Positions 8,877 to 18,888 of a DNA stretch of 64,000 nt are shown one piece after another. The stretch lies in assembly GCF_001013905.1 (NCBI RefSeq), contig NZ_LN831790.1, forward strand, positions 3,548,001-3,612,000, written 5' to 3'. The notes under the pieces were generated by a model that was not told the DNA's origin, did no database searches, and saw nothing but the letters and a program-made list of their open reading frames with translations. The DNA comes from Streptomyces leeuwenhoekii. Lineage in GTDB: Bacteria; Actinomycetota; Actinomycetes; Streptomycetales; Streptomycetaceae. The stretch's first letter is position 1. Every line of letters begins with the position of its first letter. The position numbers and the translations under genes were made by a program.

Positions 8877-11800
8877 TCAGCGCACCCGCCGGCTCTCCAG
8901 CGGCCCCAGGTACGTCTCCGGCAGGCCCCCCGTGTCGATGATCAGCCGCTGGAGCACGACCGTCGGGTCGACCATCCAGAACGTCAGCCGGTGCCTGCCC
9001 GCCCGGGTGAGCGTGTGCCGGGTGGCGGTCCGGTTGACGTTGTCGGAGGTGTGGCGCTCCCAGCGCCGGTTGAGCCCGCCGTCGTCGGGGCCGGTGGCGG
9101 CGATCACGTCGACGGTCCGCGGGGCGTCGTCGTCGAAGGAGACCGCGTAGCGCAGGCCGGGGCGGGCCAGCGCCGGGTTGCGGGGCGACAGGTACGCCCA
9201 CACGGTGACCTCGCCGGGCGTCAGCACGGTCACGTCGTACTCCAGGCGCGGTCCGTCGCCGCCCGGGGTCTGCGCGGGGGCGGTGACGGGCACGGGGGTC
9301 ATGCCCGCTCCGGTGCGGCCGATGCGGTCGACGCGCAGCCAGCCGACGCCGCGGGCGCCGACGGCCCGGGTGTGGTGCTCGGCGTCGATGGCGATGTAGC
9401 CGCCGGCCTCCACGAAGCCCTTCAGGCCGCGCGGGGAGGCGGGGACGGCGACGGCGCGCACGGTGACGGTACGGCCCGCGCCCTCCACCGTCAGCTCGCC
9501 CTCGGCGCGCCCGGCCGGAACCTTCGCCCAGTCGACGCCGACCGTCACCCGGGTCTGCCGCCGGACCGTGCCGCGCGGCCGGTCCACCGTCAGCCAGGGC
9601 ACGGAGGAGGTGATCCGGTACGGGAAGGGCCGGCTGCCCCGGTTGAAGACCTCCACGTACTGCGGTGCGCGGGTCTGGTAGGGGCTGAACTCCGGCAGCA
9701 CCGGGCCCGCCGCGGCCCCGGCCTGCGGCCACCACTGCTCGGAGCCGTCGACCGCCACGCCCATCTCCGCGGTGTCGGGGACCTCGATGCGCCGTACGGC
9801 CGGGAAGAGGACGTCGGGGATGGCCACGTTGTCGATCTCGGGCTGCTGCCAGGGCGCGTTGGGCCCGTACCGTTCGACGTCGCCGTAGCCGATGTGCGGC
9901 TGGAGCTGGAAGTCCTTCCACTTGCCGCCCGCGATCTCCTTGTTGAACACGTCCTGGAGCCGGAAGTCCTCCTTCAGTCCGGCCTCGGCGTGCTCGGCGC
10001 GCTCGTTGGTGGCGGCGCGGCCCTGGGCGGCGTAGAGGAGGTTGGTGAACTCGGCCTCGCGCAGGTCGTAGAGGTTGGCCGTGGCCTGGACGTTGTAGCC
10101 GACCAGCTCGAACCAGGCGTCCCGCGCGGAGGCCGGCAGCCGGCGCGCCACGCGGGCGGCCTTCCGGCCGAGCTCGCGCCACTCCTCGGTCACCCGCTCC
10201 AGCTCGCCCCAGTAGAAGGGCGTCTGCCGGTCGTCGTAGACCACGGCGTCGTCGTCGGTGGCGAGGTCCCTGGCAGGGTCCAGGGTGATGCGGCGGTTGA
10301 GCAGCTCGGGCTTGCGGCGGTGCTGGAGGTGGCCGTAGCGGGCGAGGACCTCGGCTATCTCCTCGGCGTGCTCCTCCCCGAAGTGCAGGGCCGCGTACCG
10401 GCGCTCCCACTCCGGGATCGCGTCCAGTTCCCAGCGTGCCGGGTTCCAGGCGTAGTCGAGGAAGTACTGGGTGGGCAGCTCGTTGCCCTTCAGATCGCCC
10501 ACGTTGGTCACCCACAGGGTGGTGTTGCCGTAGGCGACGGCCTGGTGGAGCTGGTCCCACAGATTGGGGAGGGAGACGGTGTCGACCCACTTGTAGTTGC
10601 GGCCGTCGCCCACGTAGTCGAAGTGGTAGTACAGCCCGTAGCCGCCCGCGCGGGGCGGCTCGGCGGGGTCCGGGTGCATGCGGATGTTGCCCCAGTTGTC
10701 GTCGCACAGCACGACGGTGACGTCGTCGGGCGCGCGCAGGCCGCGGGTCCAGTACCGCTGGACCTCCTTGTAGAGCGTCCACACCTGGGGGACGGAGGTC
10801 TCGGAGCCGGTGACCTCGGCGATGATCCGCCGCTGGGTGGCGATGATCTCCTCCATCAGCTCGATGGCGTCGCCGTCCGGCAGGCTGGTGTCGCCGTTGC
10901 CGCGCATGCCGAGGGTGACCACGCCCTCGAAGCCCTGGTCGGCCATGCGCTGGACGCCCTCTCGCCAGTACGCCTCGATCGCGGCGCGGTTGCGGCGGAA
11001 GGACCACTCGCCGGTGCCGCCGTAGGGGTCGTGGCCCGGCTTGACGATGGTGCCCCGGGCGTCGCGCTGGGCGGGGACCGCGTGGCGGTTCCACTCCTCG
11101 ATGCCGCGCATCATCGGCGCCTCGTGGGATGTGCCCATGACAATGCCGTACTCGGCGGCGCGCGCGTGGTTCTCCGGGTCGTCCTCGGCGAACGCCCGCC
11201 CCCAGACGGCCGGCCACAGGTAGTTGCCCTTGAGGCGGAGGATCACCTCGAAGACCTTCGCGTAGAAGTCGGCGTTGAAACCGCCCGGGTAGCCCTCCGC
11301 CTTGCCGGGACCGAAGTACTGGGGCGCCCAGGTGCCGAGATTGGGGTTCTCGTCGTTGATGAACACCCCGCGGTACTTCACGGCCGGGGTGCCCTGGGTC
11401 CAGGCGCCGGGGCGGGCGTAGATCTGCGAGCGGCGGACCGGCCGCACGTCGTCCCACCAGTGCCAGGGGGAGACGCCGATGCCGAGGGAGACGTCGTAGG
11501 CGCCGAAGATGGCGCCGCGCTGGTCGCTGCCCGCGATGACGAAGGCGCGGTCCACGCCGGGCAGGGGGTCCTCCACCGTCACCTGGAGGGAGGTCTCCCA
11601 CTTGCCCCGGATCGCCGAGACGTCGAGTTTCCCGGCCCGGACGAGGGAGTCGAGCAGGGGGCTGTGGCCCACCGTGCCGACGATGACGACCTCGCGGGCA
11701 CGGCCGCGCTCGGCGGCCGGCCGGGCGCCGGTGACCCGCTCGATGTCGGCGCGCAGATCGGCGGCGACGCGCCGGACTCCGGCGTGGTCGCGGGCGTCGG

Positions 11801-12005
11801 CCAGGACGGGGGCGGCGCGCCCGGCCCGGACCAGGGGGAAGGCGCCGGGCTCGGGGCGGAAGGTGAGGTAGGCCCCGGGGTCGGTGCGGCGGGGGCCGCC
11901 GCCCGCGGCGGCGCCGGAACCGGCCCCGAGCAGGGGCAGGCCGGCGCCCGCTCCCACGGCGGCGCCCGTTCCGAGAACCGTTCTCCTGGACACAAAACGC
12001 GCCAT
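8877..12005 (-). CDS. Tat-exported glycoside hydrolase family 115 protein (xylan alpha-glucuronidase-like)
   Basis: GH115 enzymes remove (4-O-methyl)glucuronic acid from xylan. The 1042-residue protein starts with a twin-arginine signal (SRRTVLGTGAAVG, then a hydrophobic stretch to about residue 35). It has the family's N-terminal domain (VIAGSDQRGAIFGAYDVS), the core with KYRGVFINDENPNL, LRLKGNYLWPAVW, FEGVVTLGMRGNGD and VLCDDNWGN, and a C-terminal GH115 beta domain ending RLIIDTGGLPETYLGP. ATG 12005 follows GGAGGGG by 7 bases. Neighbours do not form a xylan locus; the lasso operon upstream ends in its own terminator. Family assignment is by motif memory, activity is inferred. Confidence 0.88.
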   Translation of the reverse strand: MARFVSRRTVLGTGAAVGAGAGLPLLGAGSGAAAGGGPRRTDPGAYLTFRPEPGAFPLVRAGRAAPVLADARDHAGVRRVAADLRADIERVTGARPAAERGRAREVVIVGTVGHSPLLDSLVRAGKLDVSAIRGKWETSLQVTVEDPLPGVDRAFVIAGSDQRGAIFGAYDVSLGIGVSPWHWWDDVRPVRRSQIYARPGAWTQGTPAVKYRGVFINDENPNLGTWAPQYFGPGKAEGYPGGFNADFYAKVFEVILRLKGNYLWPAVWGRAFAEDDPENHARAAEYGIVMGTSHEAPMMRGIEEWNRHAVPAQRDARGTIVKPGHDPYGGTGEWSFRRNRAAIEAYWREGVQRMADQGFEGVVTLGMRGNGDTSLPDGDAIELMEEIIATQRRIIAEVTGSETSVPQVWTLYKEVQRYWTRGLRAPDDVTVVLCDDNWGNIRMHPDPAEPPRAGGYGLYYHFDYVGDGRNYKWVDTVSLPNLWDQLHQAVAYGNTTLWVTNVGDLKGNELPTQYFLDYAWNPARWELDAIPEWERRYAALHFGEEHAEEIAEVLARYGHLQHRRKPELLNRRITLDPARDLATDDDAVVYDDRQTPFYWGELERVTEEWRELGRKAARVARRLPASARDAWFELVGYNVQATANLYDLREAEFTNLLYAAQGRAATNERAEHAEAGLKEDFRLQDVFNKEIAGGKWKDFQLQPHIGYGDVERYGPNAPWQQPEIDNVAIPDVLFPAVRRIEVPDTAEMGVAVDGSEQWWPQAGAAAGPVLPEFSPYQTRAPQYVEVFNRGSRPFPYRITSSVPWLTVDRPRGTVRRQTRVTVGVDWAKVPAGRAEGELTVEGAGRTVTVRAVAVPASPRGLKGFVEAGGYIAIDAEHHTRAVGARGVGWLRVDRIGRTGAGMTPVPVTAPAQTPGGDGPRLEYDVTVLTPGEVTVWAYLSPRNPALARPGLRYAVSFDDDAPRTVDVIAATGPDDGGLNRRWERHTSDNVNRTATRHTLTRAGRHRLTFWMVDPTVVLQRLIIDTGGLPETYLGPLESRRVR

Positions 12006-12140
12006 GGTGACACCCCTCCGGTCAGCCCGATCCGAATTTCGTAAGCGGCATGACAAATGCTGGAGGTGGTGCCCACCGTGAACAACGGGACCGACGGCAA
12101 CGAAGCGGCAACGAAAGGTTTCGCGTCCCCGGACCACGTC

Positions 12141-12176
12141 GCGACCGGTCCGCCCCCCGTGGTGCGGACCGGTCGC
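12141..12176 (-). terminator. terminator of the lasso-peptide operon
   Basis: Perfect 13-bp stem (GCGACCGGTCCGC with its complement) and a 10-base loop, 19 bases after the stop codon of the ABC exporter. It separates the lasso operon from the GH115 gene. The remaining 130 bases before the GH115 start hold only that gene's ribosome-binding site. Confidence 0.8.
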
Positions 12177-12195
12177 GGGCCTGCCGGGGCCCTGG

Positions 12196-14139
12196 TCACC
12201 GGCGGGGGCCGCGCAGCACCTGGGCGGTGGCCAGCTCGCGGTAGACCGGGCTGGTGGTGAGCAGCTCGTCGTGCCGGCCGGAGGCGACGGTGCGGCCGTC
12301 GTCGAGGACCACGATCCGGTCGGCGTGCTGGACGGTGGAGAGGCGGTGCGCGATGACCAGGACCGCGCAGTCGGCGGTGGCCTCGCTCAGCGTCCGGGCG
12401 AGCGCGGCCTCGTTGACGGCGTCGAGGTGCGAGGTCGGCTCGTCCAGCAGGAGCAGCCGCGGCCGGGCGAGCAGGGCGCGGGCCAGGGCGACGCGCTGCC
12501 GCTCCCCCGCGGAGAGGGTGCCGCCGCGGTCGCCGAGCCTGCCGTCGAGGCCGCCGGGCAGCCGCCGCACCACGGGGCCGAGCCGGGCCAGCCGGACGAC
12601 GCGGAGGATCTCGTCCTCCCCGGCGCCGGGCGCGGCGTAGGCGAGGTTCTCCCGGAGCGTGCCCTCCAGCACATGCGTGTTCTGGTCCACCAGGGCGATA
12701 CCGGCCCGGCTCTCCCGGCGGCCGAGGGAGGCGGCGGGGCGGCCGTCGAAACGGATGGTCCCGGCATCCGGCTCGTACAGGCGCGCGACCAGGGAGAAGA
12801 GGGTGCTCTTGCCCGCCCCCGAGCGGCCGACCAGGGCCACCAGTCCATGGCGCGGCACGGTGAGCGACACCCCGCGCAGCACCGGCCGGTCCGGGACGTA
12901 CCCGAAGCGGACGTCGGCCAGCTCCAGCGCGGGAGGCGCCGGGTCCGCCGGGTCCGCCGGGATCCCCGGGCCGGCCGGGGACGGTCCGGGAGCCGCGGGC
13001 GGGACGGCGGCGGGCGCCGGCGGGACGGCGGCGGCAGATGTGGGCGGGACGACGGCAGGCGCAGGCGAGGCGGCGGGCGCGGGCCGCCGGTCCGGTTCCT
13101 CGGGCAGGGCGAGGGCCTCGTCGATCCTCCGGTACGCGCCCGTGCCCCGCTGGATCAGCCCGAGCGCGCGGAAGACCGAGGACAGCGGCAGGACGAGGTA
13201 CGACGCGTACAGCAGGAAGGCGACCAGATCGCCGAGGGACCCGGCACCGCCGCCGTGGACCCGCAGGCCCCCGACGACCAGGACGAGCAGGAAGGAGCCC
13301 TGGACCGCCAGTTCGACGGCGCTGCTCATGACCGCCGCCAGCTTCGCCGCCCGGACGCCCGAGCGGTACGCCGAGTCCACCCGCTCGCCGACACGGCGCG
13401 CCTCGCGCTCCTCGGCCCGGTACACGCGCACCACCGGCAGGGCGCCGAGCGCGCGCTCCAGCTCCGCGGCGACGGCGCCGACGGAGTCCTGCATGCGCTC
13501 CGACGCCGCCCGGATGCCCTTCAGGAGCAGCGCGACGGCGACGGCGGCCAGGGAGACCGTCGCCACGACGAGCAGCAGCAGCAAGGGGTCCAGCCACAGC
13601 ATCAGCAGCAGCGCCCCGGCCGAGACCAGGCACCCGGTCACCAGATCGACCAGCGCCTGCGAGACGACGTCCCGCAGCAGGGTGGTGTCGGCGGTGACCC
13701 GGGCGACCAGATCACCGCCGCGCCGGCGGTCCAGCTCCCGCATCTCCAGCCGCAGCAGCCGCGACACGAGGGCGTGCCGCACCATGCGCACCACGCCCTC
13801 GCCCATGCGGTCCAGCAGGAAGCGGCCGATCGCGCCCGCCGCCGCCTCGGCGGCGAAGAGCGCGCCCAGGACGAGCAGCAGCGGCCACGGCGGCTCACCG
13901 CGGGAGCTGGAGTCCACGACGTGCTTGGCGACGAGCGGCTGGGCGAGCCCCAGCGCCGACGCGGCCAGCGTCAGCGCGGTCGCCACGGCGACGCAGGGCC
14001 GGTGGCCCGCGGTCAGCCGGAAGAGGGCGGCCACCGATCCGGCCAGCGACCGGCCGGCCGGCGGCGGGGGCGGCCCTTCGGACGCACCGGTGTCCGGGGC
14101 CGCCCGGCGGGTGCCGTCCGCCACGACGGTGTCGCTCAT
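12196..14139 (-). CDS. lasso peptide ABC exporter (D protein), ATPase fused to membrane domain
   Basis: A 647-residue half-transporter expected to export the mature lasso peptide and give self-protection. Transmembrane segments lie at about 48-72, 85-105, 165-205 and 270-325. A 50-residue alanine/proline linker (352-402) leads to the ATPase with Walker A GRSGAGKS (438-445), signature LSAGE (542-546), Walker B LLLLDE (562-567) and H-loop H598. There is no C39 protease domain, as expected when leader removal is done by B2. The ATG overlaps the B2 stop codon as ATGA, so the two are translationally coupled. Last gene of the operon. Confidence 0.92.
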   Translation of the reverse strand: MSDTVVADGTRRAAPDTGASEGPPPPPAGRSLAGSVAALFRLTAGHRPCVAVATALTLAASALGLAQPLVAKHVVDSSSRGEPPWPLLLVLGALFAAEAAAGAIGRFLLDRMGEGVVRMVRHALVSRLLRLEMRELDRRRGGDLVARVTADTTLLRDVVSQALVDLVTGCLVSAGALLLMLWLDPLLLLLVVATVSLAAVAVALLLKGIRAASERMQDSVGAVAAELERALGALPVVRVYRAEEREARRVGERVDSAYRSGVRAAKLAAVMSSAVELAVQGSFLLVLVVGGLRVHGGGAGSLGDLVAFLLYASYLVLPLSSVFRALGLIQRGTGAYRRIDEALALPEEPDRRPAPAASPAPAVVPPTSAAAVPPAPAAVPPAAPGPSPAGPGIPADPADPAPPALELADVRFGYVPDRPVLRGVSLTVPRHGLVALVGRSGAGKSTLFSLVARLYEPDAGTIRFDGRPAASLGRRESRAGIALVDQNTHVLEGTLRENLAYAAPGAGEDEILRVVRLARLGPVVRRLPGGLDGRLGDRGGTLSAGERQRVALARALLARPRLLLLDEPTSHLDAVNEAALARTLSEATADCAVLVIAHRLSTVQHADRIVVLDDGRTVASGRHDELLTTSPVYRELATAQVLRGPRR

Positions 14140-14570
14140 GTCCCCGCCCGCGGCACCGGTGCCACCGTCACCAGCCGCGCGAAGTAGTCGTCCGGGACGC
14201 CCTCCCCGACGGGACGGCCCTCGGCCTCGATCCAGGCGTGGGCCGAGAACGGCGGCACCTTGCGCACCCCCGTGCACCACGTCGGCCAGGTGCCGTGCAG
14301 CCGGCACAGCAGAGCGGCGCCCAGCGAGCGCGGAAGGCAGCCGCGGGGCCCCGCGCAGCGCAGGCTGACCGCGCACAGCGCCTCACGCGCCGCCGCGGCC
14401 TGGGCGGGCGAGGCGGGCCGGGCGCCCCGGCGCACCCGCTCCAGTACCCGGCGCAGATGGCGCGGCGGCAGGAACGACAGGGCCAGGGCGGGCACCAGGA
14501 CCAGGCGGGCGGCCAGCCGCCGGGCGGGCGGGACTCCGGCCGGCCGGTCCAGGGCGCTGGGAGTCGTCAC
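14136..14570 (-). CDS. lasso peptide leader protease (B2, transglutaminase-like)
   Basis: B2 is the cysteine protease that cuts the leader from the precursor so the cyclase can act. The 144-residue protein is the short stand-alone form found when B1 is separate. It shows C78 in RGCLPRSLGAALLC and H111 in FSAHAWIE, 33 residues apart as in the McjB family, followed by EGRPVGEG, which should supply the third residue. The GTG at 14570 overlaps the B1 stop (GTGA), which fixes the start. It overlaps the downstream exporter by ATGA. Confidence 0.92.
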   Translation of the reverse strand: MTTPSALDRPAGVPPARRLAARLVLVPALALSFLPPRHLRRVLERVRRGARPASPAQAAAAREALCAVSLRCAGPRGCLPRSLGAALLCRLHGTWPTWCTGVRKVPPFSAHAWIEAEGRPVGEGVPDDYFARLVTVAPVPRAGT

Positions 14571-14821
14571 GCGACCAGCCCCGCTTCCCGCAGGTCCCGG
14601 ACGAGGGCGCCGACGTCCTGCGCCGCCTGGGCCCGGTCGATATCGAACCGGGCGACGAGCGCCGCGACGGCCGTCGCCTCGTCCCCGCCCTCCATCAGGG
14701 TCCTGACCACCAGCGCGCCCGTGGGGTTGAGCTCCCAGTAGTGGCCGCTGCGCTGGTCGAGGAGGACCGTTCCGTAGTCGGTCTCCGCGGTGGAGACGTC
14801 GGCGCCGAATCGGAGAGTCAT
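14567..14821 (-). CDS. lasso peptide precursor-recognition protein (B1, PqqD-like)
   Basis: An 84-residue RiPP recognition element. The PqqD-like fold is visible as YGTVLLDQRSGHYWELNPTGALV at residues 16-38 followed by the helical half ending in LVRDLREAGLVA. It should bind the leader motif Y-x2-P-x-L of the precursor at 16732-16842 and hand it to B2. It starts 27 nt after the cyclase stop, with AGAAAGG as ribosome-binding site, and overlaps B2 by 4 bases. Confidence 0.93.
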   Translation of the reverse strand: MTLRFGADVSTAETDYGTVLLDQRSGHYWELNPTGALVVRTLMEGGDEATAVAALVARFDIDRAQAAQDVGALVRDLREAGLVA

Positions 14822-14848
14822 ACGGTCGATGCCTTTCTGCCGTTTCCG

Positions 14849-16705
14849 TCAGCGGACGGCGGTACCCGGGTGCGGCGCGCGGTCCCGGGCCCGCAGCCAC
14901 ACCTCGCAGGCGATGGTCGAGTAGAGGATGGCGTCGCGCAGACCGGGCGCGGAGGGCCGCTGCGCGAGCCGGCGCAGCGCCTCGCCGTCGACCAGGCCGA
15001 GCCGCTCCAGCCGGGAGCCGGTCCACAGGGTCATCAGATCGCCGCGGTGGCGGCGCAGCCCGTCGGACGCGTCCATCGACGCCTCCGCCTTGTTCGTGCG
15101 GCGCAGGCACTCCTCCGGGACGACGCCGCGCATCGCCTCGGCGAGCAGGGGCTTGTAGCGCCAGGGCGTGACCCGGTCCTCGGGGCGGACCGCGAGACAC
15201 GCCTCGATCACCCGGTCGTCGAGGAACGGGGAGGCCATCGGGAGTCCGGCCCGGGCCGCCATCCGCTCCCACTGGCGGATGATGCGGGTGCAGGTGCGGA
15301 TGAGCTCCAGGTCCGTGTGCAGCCCCCGGTCGGGGTGCAGGGGCCGGGCCCCGGCCGCCGAGTCCAGCAGGGCCCGCCGGGCCAGCCGCTCGGCCTCGGG
15401 GGTCGTCCATGGCAGCAGCCGGGGCGCCATCCCCCAGCCGAGACTGCCGGCGACGGAGGTCCGCGGCATCGGATCGCGCAGCCGGCGGGCGCTGTCGGCC
15501 AGCCAGTCCCGGTACGGGCGGACGTCGGCCAGCGCGCGCACGGTCGCGCCGAGCGGCCAGCTCCACAAGGCTCGGAAGCCCCGTAGCTGACGCACGGCGA
15601 ACAGCGGACGGGTGCGCAGCAGCCGGTGGTAGTACGCCTCGGAGCACCAGGCGACGTGGTCCCCGCCGATCCCGGTGAGGTGCACCCGGCTGCCGCGTCC
15701 GGCCAGCCACGGCAGGTGCTGCAGGACGCGCGAGCGGTCCATCACGCCGATGGACGGCTCGTCGAGCAGATCGTCGATGCCGAGCAGGTCCGAGTAGACC
15801 AGCGCCGACGCGTCGGCGTCCCAGACCACGTGCTCGACGTCGGGGAGGTGGCCCGCCGCCTGCCGGGCCCAGGCCAGATCGGTGTCGGCGGGGTCCCGGC
15901 CGGGCCAGGTCGCCGCCACCACGGAGGCCGGGGAGCGGGCGGCCAGGAAGCACACCGACGTGGAGTCCAGGCCGCCGGAGAGGTCGGAGCTGACCGTCCC
16001 GCCCTGCCGGGTCCGCACGTCCACCGCCTCCGCCAGGACCTCCCGCACCCGGGGCGCGCCCCGCGCGAGCGAGCGGACCGGTTCCGGGGGCCACCACCAG
16101 CGCGAGCGCCGTACCCGGCGTCCGTCGGCGGAGACGACGAGGGCCTCCTCGGGGGAGACCGCCTCGACGCCCTGCCAGACCGACGTCTCGTACAGGGGGT
16201 GCGGCACCGGCCACAGCAGCCGCACCGCCAGCCGGCCGGTGTCGGGCTCGCTGCCCAGGGCGGTGGCGAGCAGGTCGGCGCTGGTGGCCGCCACCTGTAC
16301 GCCGCCCACCTGCGCGTGGAAGACCAGCCGGAGTCCGGAGGCGGTGCCCTGGATCCTGAGCTGCCCGTCGAGCGCGGCCACCAGATGGAAGCTGCCCGGC
16401 AGCGACCGGGCGAGGGCGTCGAGTTCGGCGAGGTCGCGCAGCCGGGCGGCGTGGCGCTCCAGTTCCTCCCGGCCGACCGGGCACCACCCGACGACGGCGA
16501 GGGCCGCCCTCCCGGCCCGGGCGGTGGTGATCTCGGAGCCGGACCAGTGGCCCACCAGCCACGGACGGCCCGAGGCGTGGGCGAGGACGCGTGTACCGGG
16601 ATGGCGGAAGAAGCGGGCCACGGCGGCGGCCTCTTCGCGGTCGGGGAACACCGCGAAGTGCGCGTCGCCGGGGCCCGTTCCCGCACTCTCGTGCATGTCG
16701 GACAT
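14849..16705 (-). CDS. lasso cyclase (C protein, asparagine synthetase-like)
   Basis: The cyclase adenylates the side-chain carboxylate of the ring aspartate and joins it to the core's N-terminal amine. The 618-residue protein has an N-terminal glutaminase-like half that lacks the catalytic N-terminal cysteine, and a C-terminal synthetase half with the ATP-pyrophosphatase loop SGGLDS (243-248) and an acidic HLTGIGGDH motif near residue 350. Two in-frame ATGs (16705 and 16696) are possible starts and neither has a clear ribosome-binding site; translation may depend on the precursor gene 26 nt upstream. Confidence 0.93.
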   Translation of the reverse strand: MSDMHESAGTGPGDAHFAVFPDREEAAAVARFFRHPGTRVLAHASGRPWLVGHWSGSEITTARAGRAALAVVGWCPVGREELERHAARLRDLAELDALARSLPGSFHLVAALDGQLRIQGTASGLRLVFHAQVGGVQVAATSADLLATALGSEPDTGRLAVRLLWPVPHPLYETSVWQGVEAVSPEEALVVSADGRRVRRSRWWWPPEPVRSLARGAPRVREVLAEAVDVRTRQGGTVSSDLSGGLDSTSVCFLAARSPASVVAATWPGRDPADTDLAWARQAAGHLPDVEHVVWDADASALVYSDLLGIDDLLDEPSIGVMDRSRVLQHLPWLAGRGSRVHLTGIGGDHVAWCSEAYYHRLLRTRPLFAVRQLRGFRALWSWPLGATVRALADVRPYRDWLADSARRLRDPMPRTSVAGSLGWGMAPRLLPWTTPEAERLARRALLDSAAGARPLHPDRGLHTDLELIRTCTRIIRQWERMAARAGLPMASPFLDDRVIEACLAVRPEDRVTPWRYKPLLAEAMRGVVPEECLRRTNKAEASMDASDGLRRHRGDLMTLWTGSRLERLGLVDGEALRRLAQRPSAPGLRDAILYSTIACEVWLRARDRAPHPGTAVR

Positions 16706-16731
16706 CGAGTCGTGCTACGTGCCGACCGCCG

Positions 16732-16842
16732 TCAGTTCTTGCTGAGGATCAGACGGTCGTTGCCGCTGCGCTGCAGCAGCCCGGTCTTCCGGCGGAACGA
16801 CCCCAGCCGGACGAGGGTGGGGGCCTCGTACGCCTTCTTCAT
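16732..16842 (-). CDS. citrulassin-type lasso peptide precursor (A)
   Basis: A 36-residue precursor. The leader carries the lasso signature Y-x2-P-x-L-x3-G-x-F ending in K-T-G, with threonine at the conserved penultimate position. That predicts the core [15 protein letters not shown]: ring from L1 to D8, tail R9-N15. Citrulassin A is LLGLAGNDRLVLSKN, so 11 of 15 residues match and the ring and tail pattern is the same. In citrulassins R9 is turned to citrulline by a peptidyl arginine deiminase encoded elsewhere; no such gene is in this window. The ATG at 16842 has AGAGGAG 6 bases upstream. First gene of the operon A-C-B1-B2-D. Confidence 0.92.
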   Translation of the reverse strand: MKKAYEAPTLVRLGSFRRKTGLLQRSGNDRLILSKN

Positions 16843-17448
16843 GGCTACTCCTCTGGTGTGAGCGGTACCGCCGTCCTTCCACGGCCGGCGGCTGTGACAC
16901 CAGCTAGCTGCGCAGCGAGTGGCCCGAGCAACACGAAAACCGTAAGTCATATCAACAGACTCAGAAGGCGCCCCCGAGTCGTACCGACCCCTCCCTCTCG
17001 CTCACCCCGAACCGACGAGGGGGGTGGCGTGAGGAGGCGAATTATCGGCAGGAACGTTTCTACCTGCCAAGGCGCCGAACGGGTGAAGCGCGGACGGGAA
17101 CAGGTGGCCGAACGCGGCCCCGCGGGGGCGCCGCCCGGCGCATTCGGCCCCGAGCACGCAACCGCAGCACCGCCGTCCCACGGCCGGGCGGCACACCAGG
17201 GGGCCCGCCCGGCCGAGGCCGTACGAGCCCGCTGTCCCCCGCGCCCCTACGAACCCTCCGTCCCCCGACGGCCCCCAGGTCGCCCAGCTCTCCTCCTCCG
17301 CCCGTGCTCCCCCGTCAGCGCCCGGCTCCGGTCGTACGGGGCGGTCGCGGGGCCCCTCGCGGGCGGCCCGTCGCGCGCACCGCCGAGGGCCGGCCGTGAC
17401 CGAGCCGGTATGCCACCGCGCCGGCGCCCCCATGCCCGGACATGCAGA
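16843..17448. other. intergenic region upstream of the lasso operon
   Basis: About 600 bases between the lasso precursor and the tuf terminator. It must hold the lasso promoter. An AT-rich patch at 16930-16960 is the lowest-GC part and the likeliest promoter site, but I cannot assign hexamers. A 143-codon frame on the - strand (17002-17433) has no recognisable protein features, and I do not call it. Confidence 0.4.
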
Positions 17449-17482
17449 AGGGGCCCGTACGACCGAAGTCGTACGGGCCCCT
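17449..17482 (-). terminator. terminator of the str operon (after tuf)
   Basis: Perfect 15-bp stem (AGGGGCCCGTACGAC with its complement) and tetraloop CGAA, 57 bases after the tuf stop codon. Confidence 0.88.
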
Positions 17483-17538
17483 CCAGGCCATTGGCCTTGC
17501 GGCCATGTCAGGTCAGGCGACCCTCAAGCAAGCGGAAC

Positions 17539-18732
<1,194 letters not shown>

Positions 18733-18811
18733 TGGGGTCCTCCTGTGGAGTGGTTCTGTACGCCTTACTTCATCGGCGCCAGGTGATCTTTGCTGGATGG
18801 CCCGGATCCCG

Positions 18812-18845
18812 GGGGACAAACACCCATGTTCGCGGTGTTTGCCCC
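18812..18845 (-). repeat. stem-loop in the fusA-tuf intergenic gap
   Basis: CAAACACC (817-824) pairs with GGTGTTTG (834-841), extended by GGGG/CCCC outside a single bulged A. No U tract follows. It could attenuate read-through from fusA or set an RNA processing point, so that tuf is expressed differently from the rest of the operon. Confidence 0.6.
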
Positions 18846-18888
18846 ACGAGGCTCCGGAGTCAAGCCTACGGCGTGGACGCGCGGTCCG

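Noticed and set aside
8877..12005. GH115 enzyme as part of the lasso-peptide cluster
   Set aside because: A strong terminator (12141-12176) and its own start region separate it, and no lasso pathway uses such an enzyme.
8991..12044. 1017-codon + strand frame opposite the GH115 gene
   Set aside because: The - strand frame has a Tat signal, ribosome-binding site and family motifs; the + strand product is Gly/Val/Asp-rich without features.
12196..16842. Peptidyl arginine deiminase or other tailoring gene within the lasso operon
   Set aside because: No frame in or next to the operon resembles one. In citrulassin producers the deiminase is unlinked, so its absence here says nothing about the final product.
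17002..17433. 143-codon - strand frame between the lasso precursor and tuf
   Set aside because: Arg/Gly/Pro-rich composition, no ribosome-binding site, no recognisable fold; likely a non-coding GC-rich stretch.
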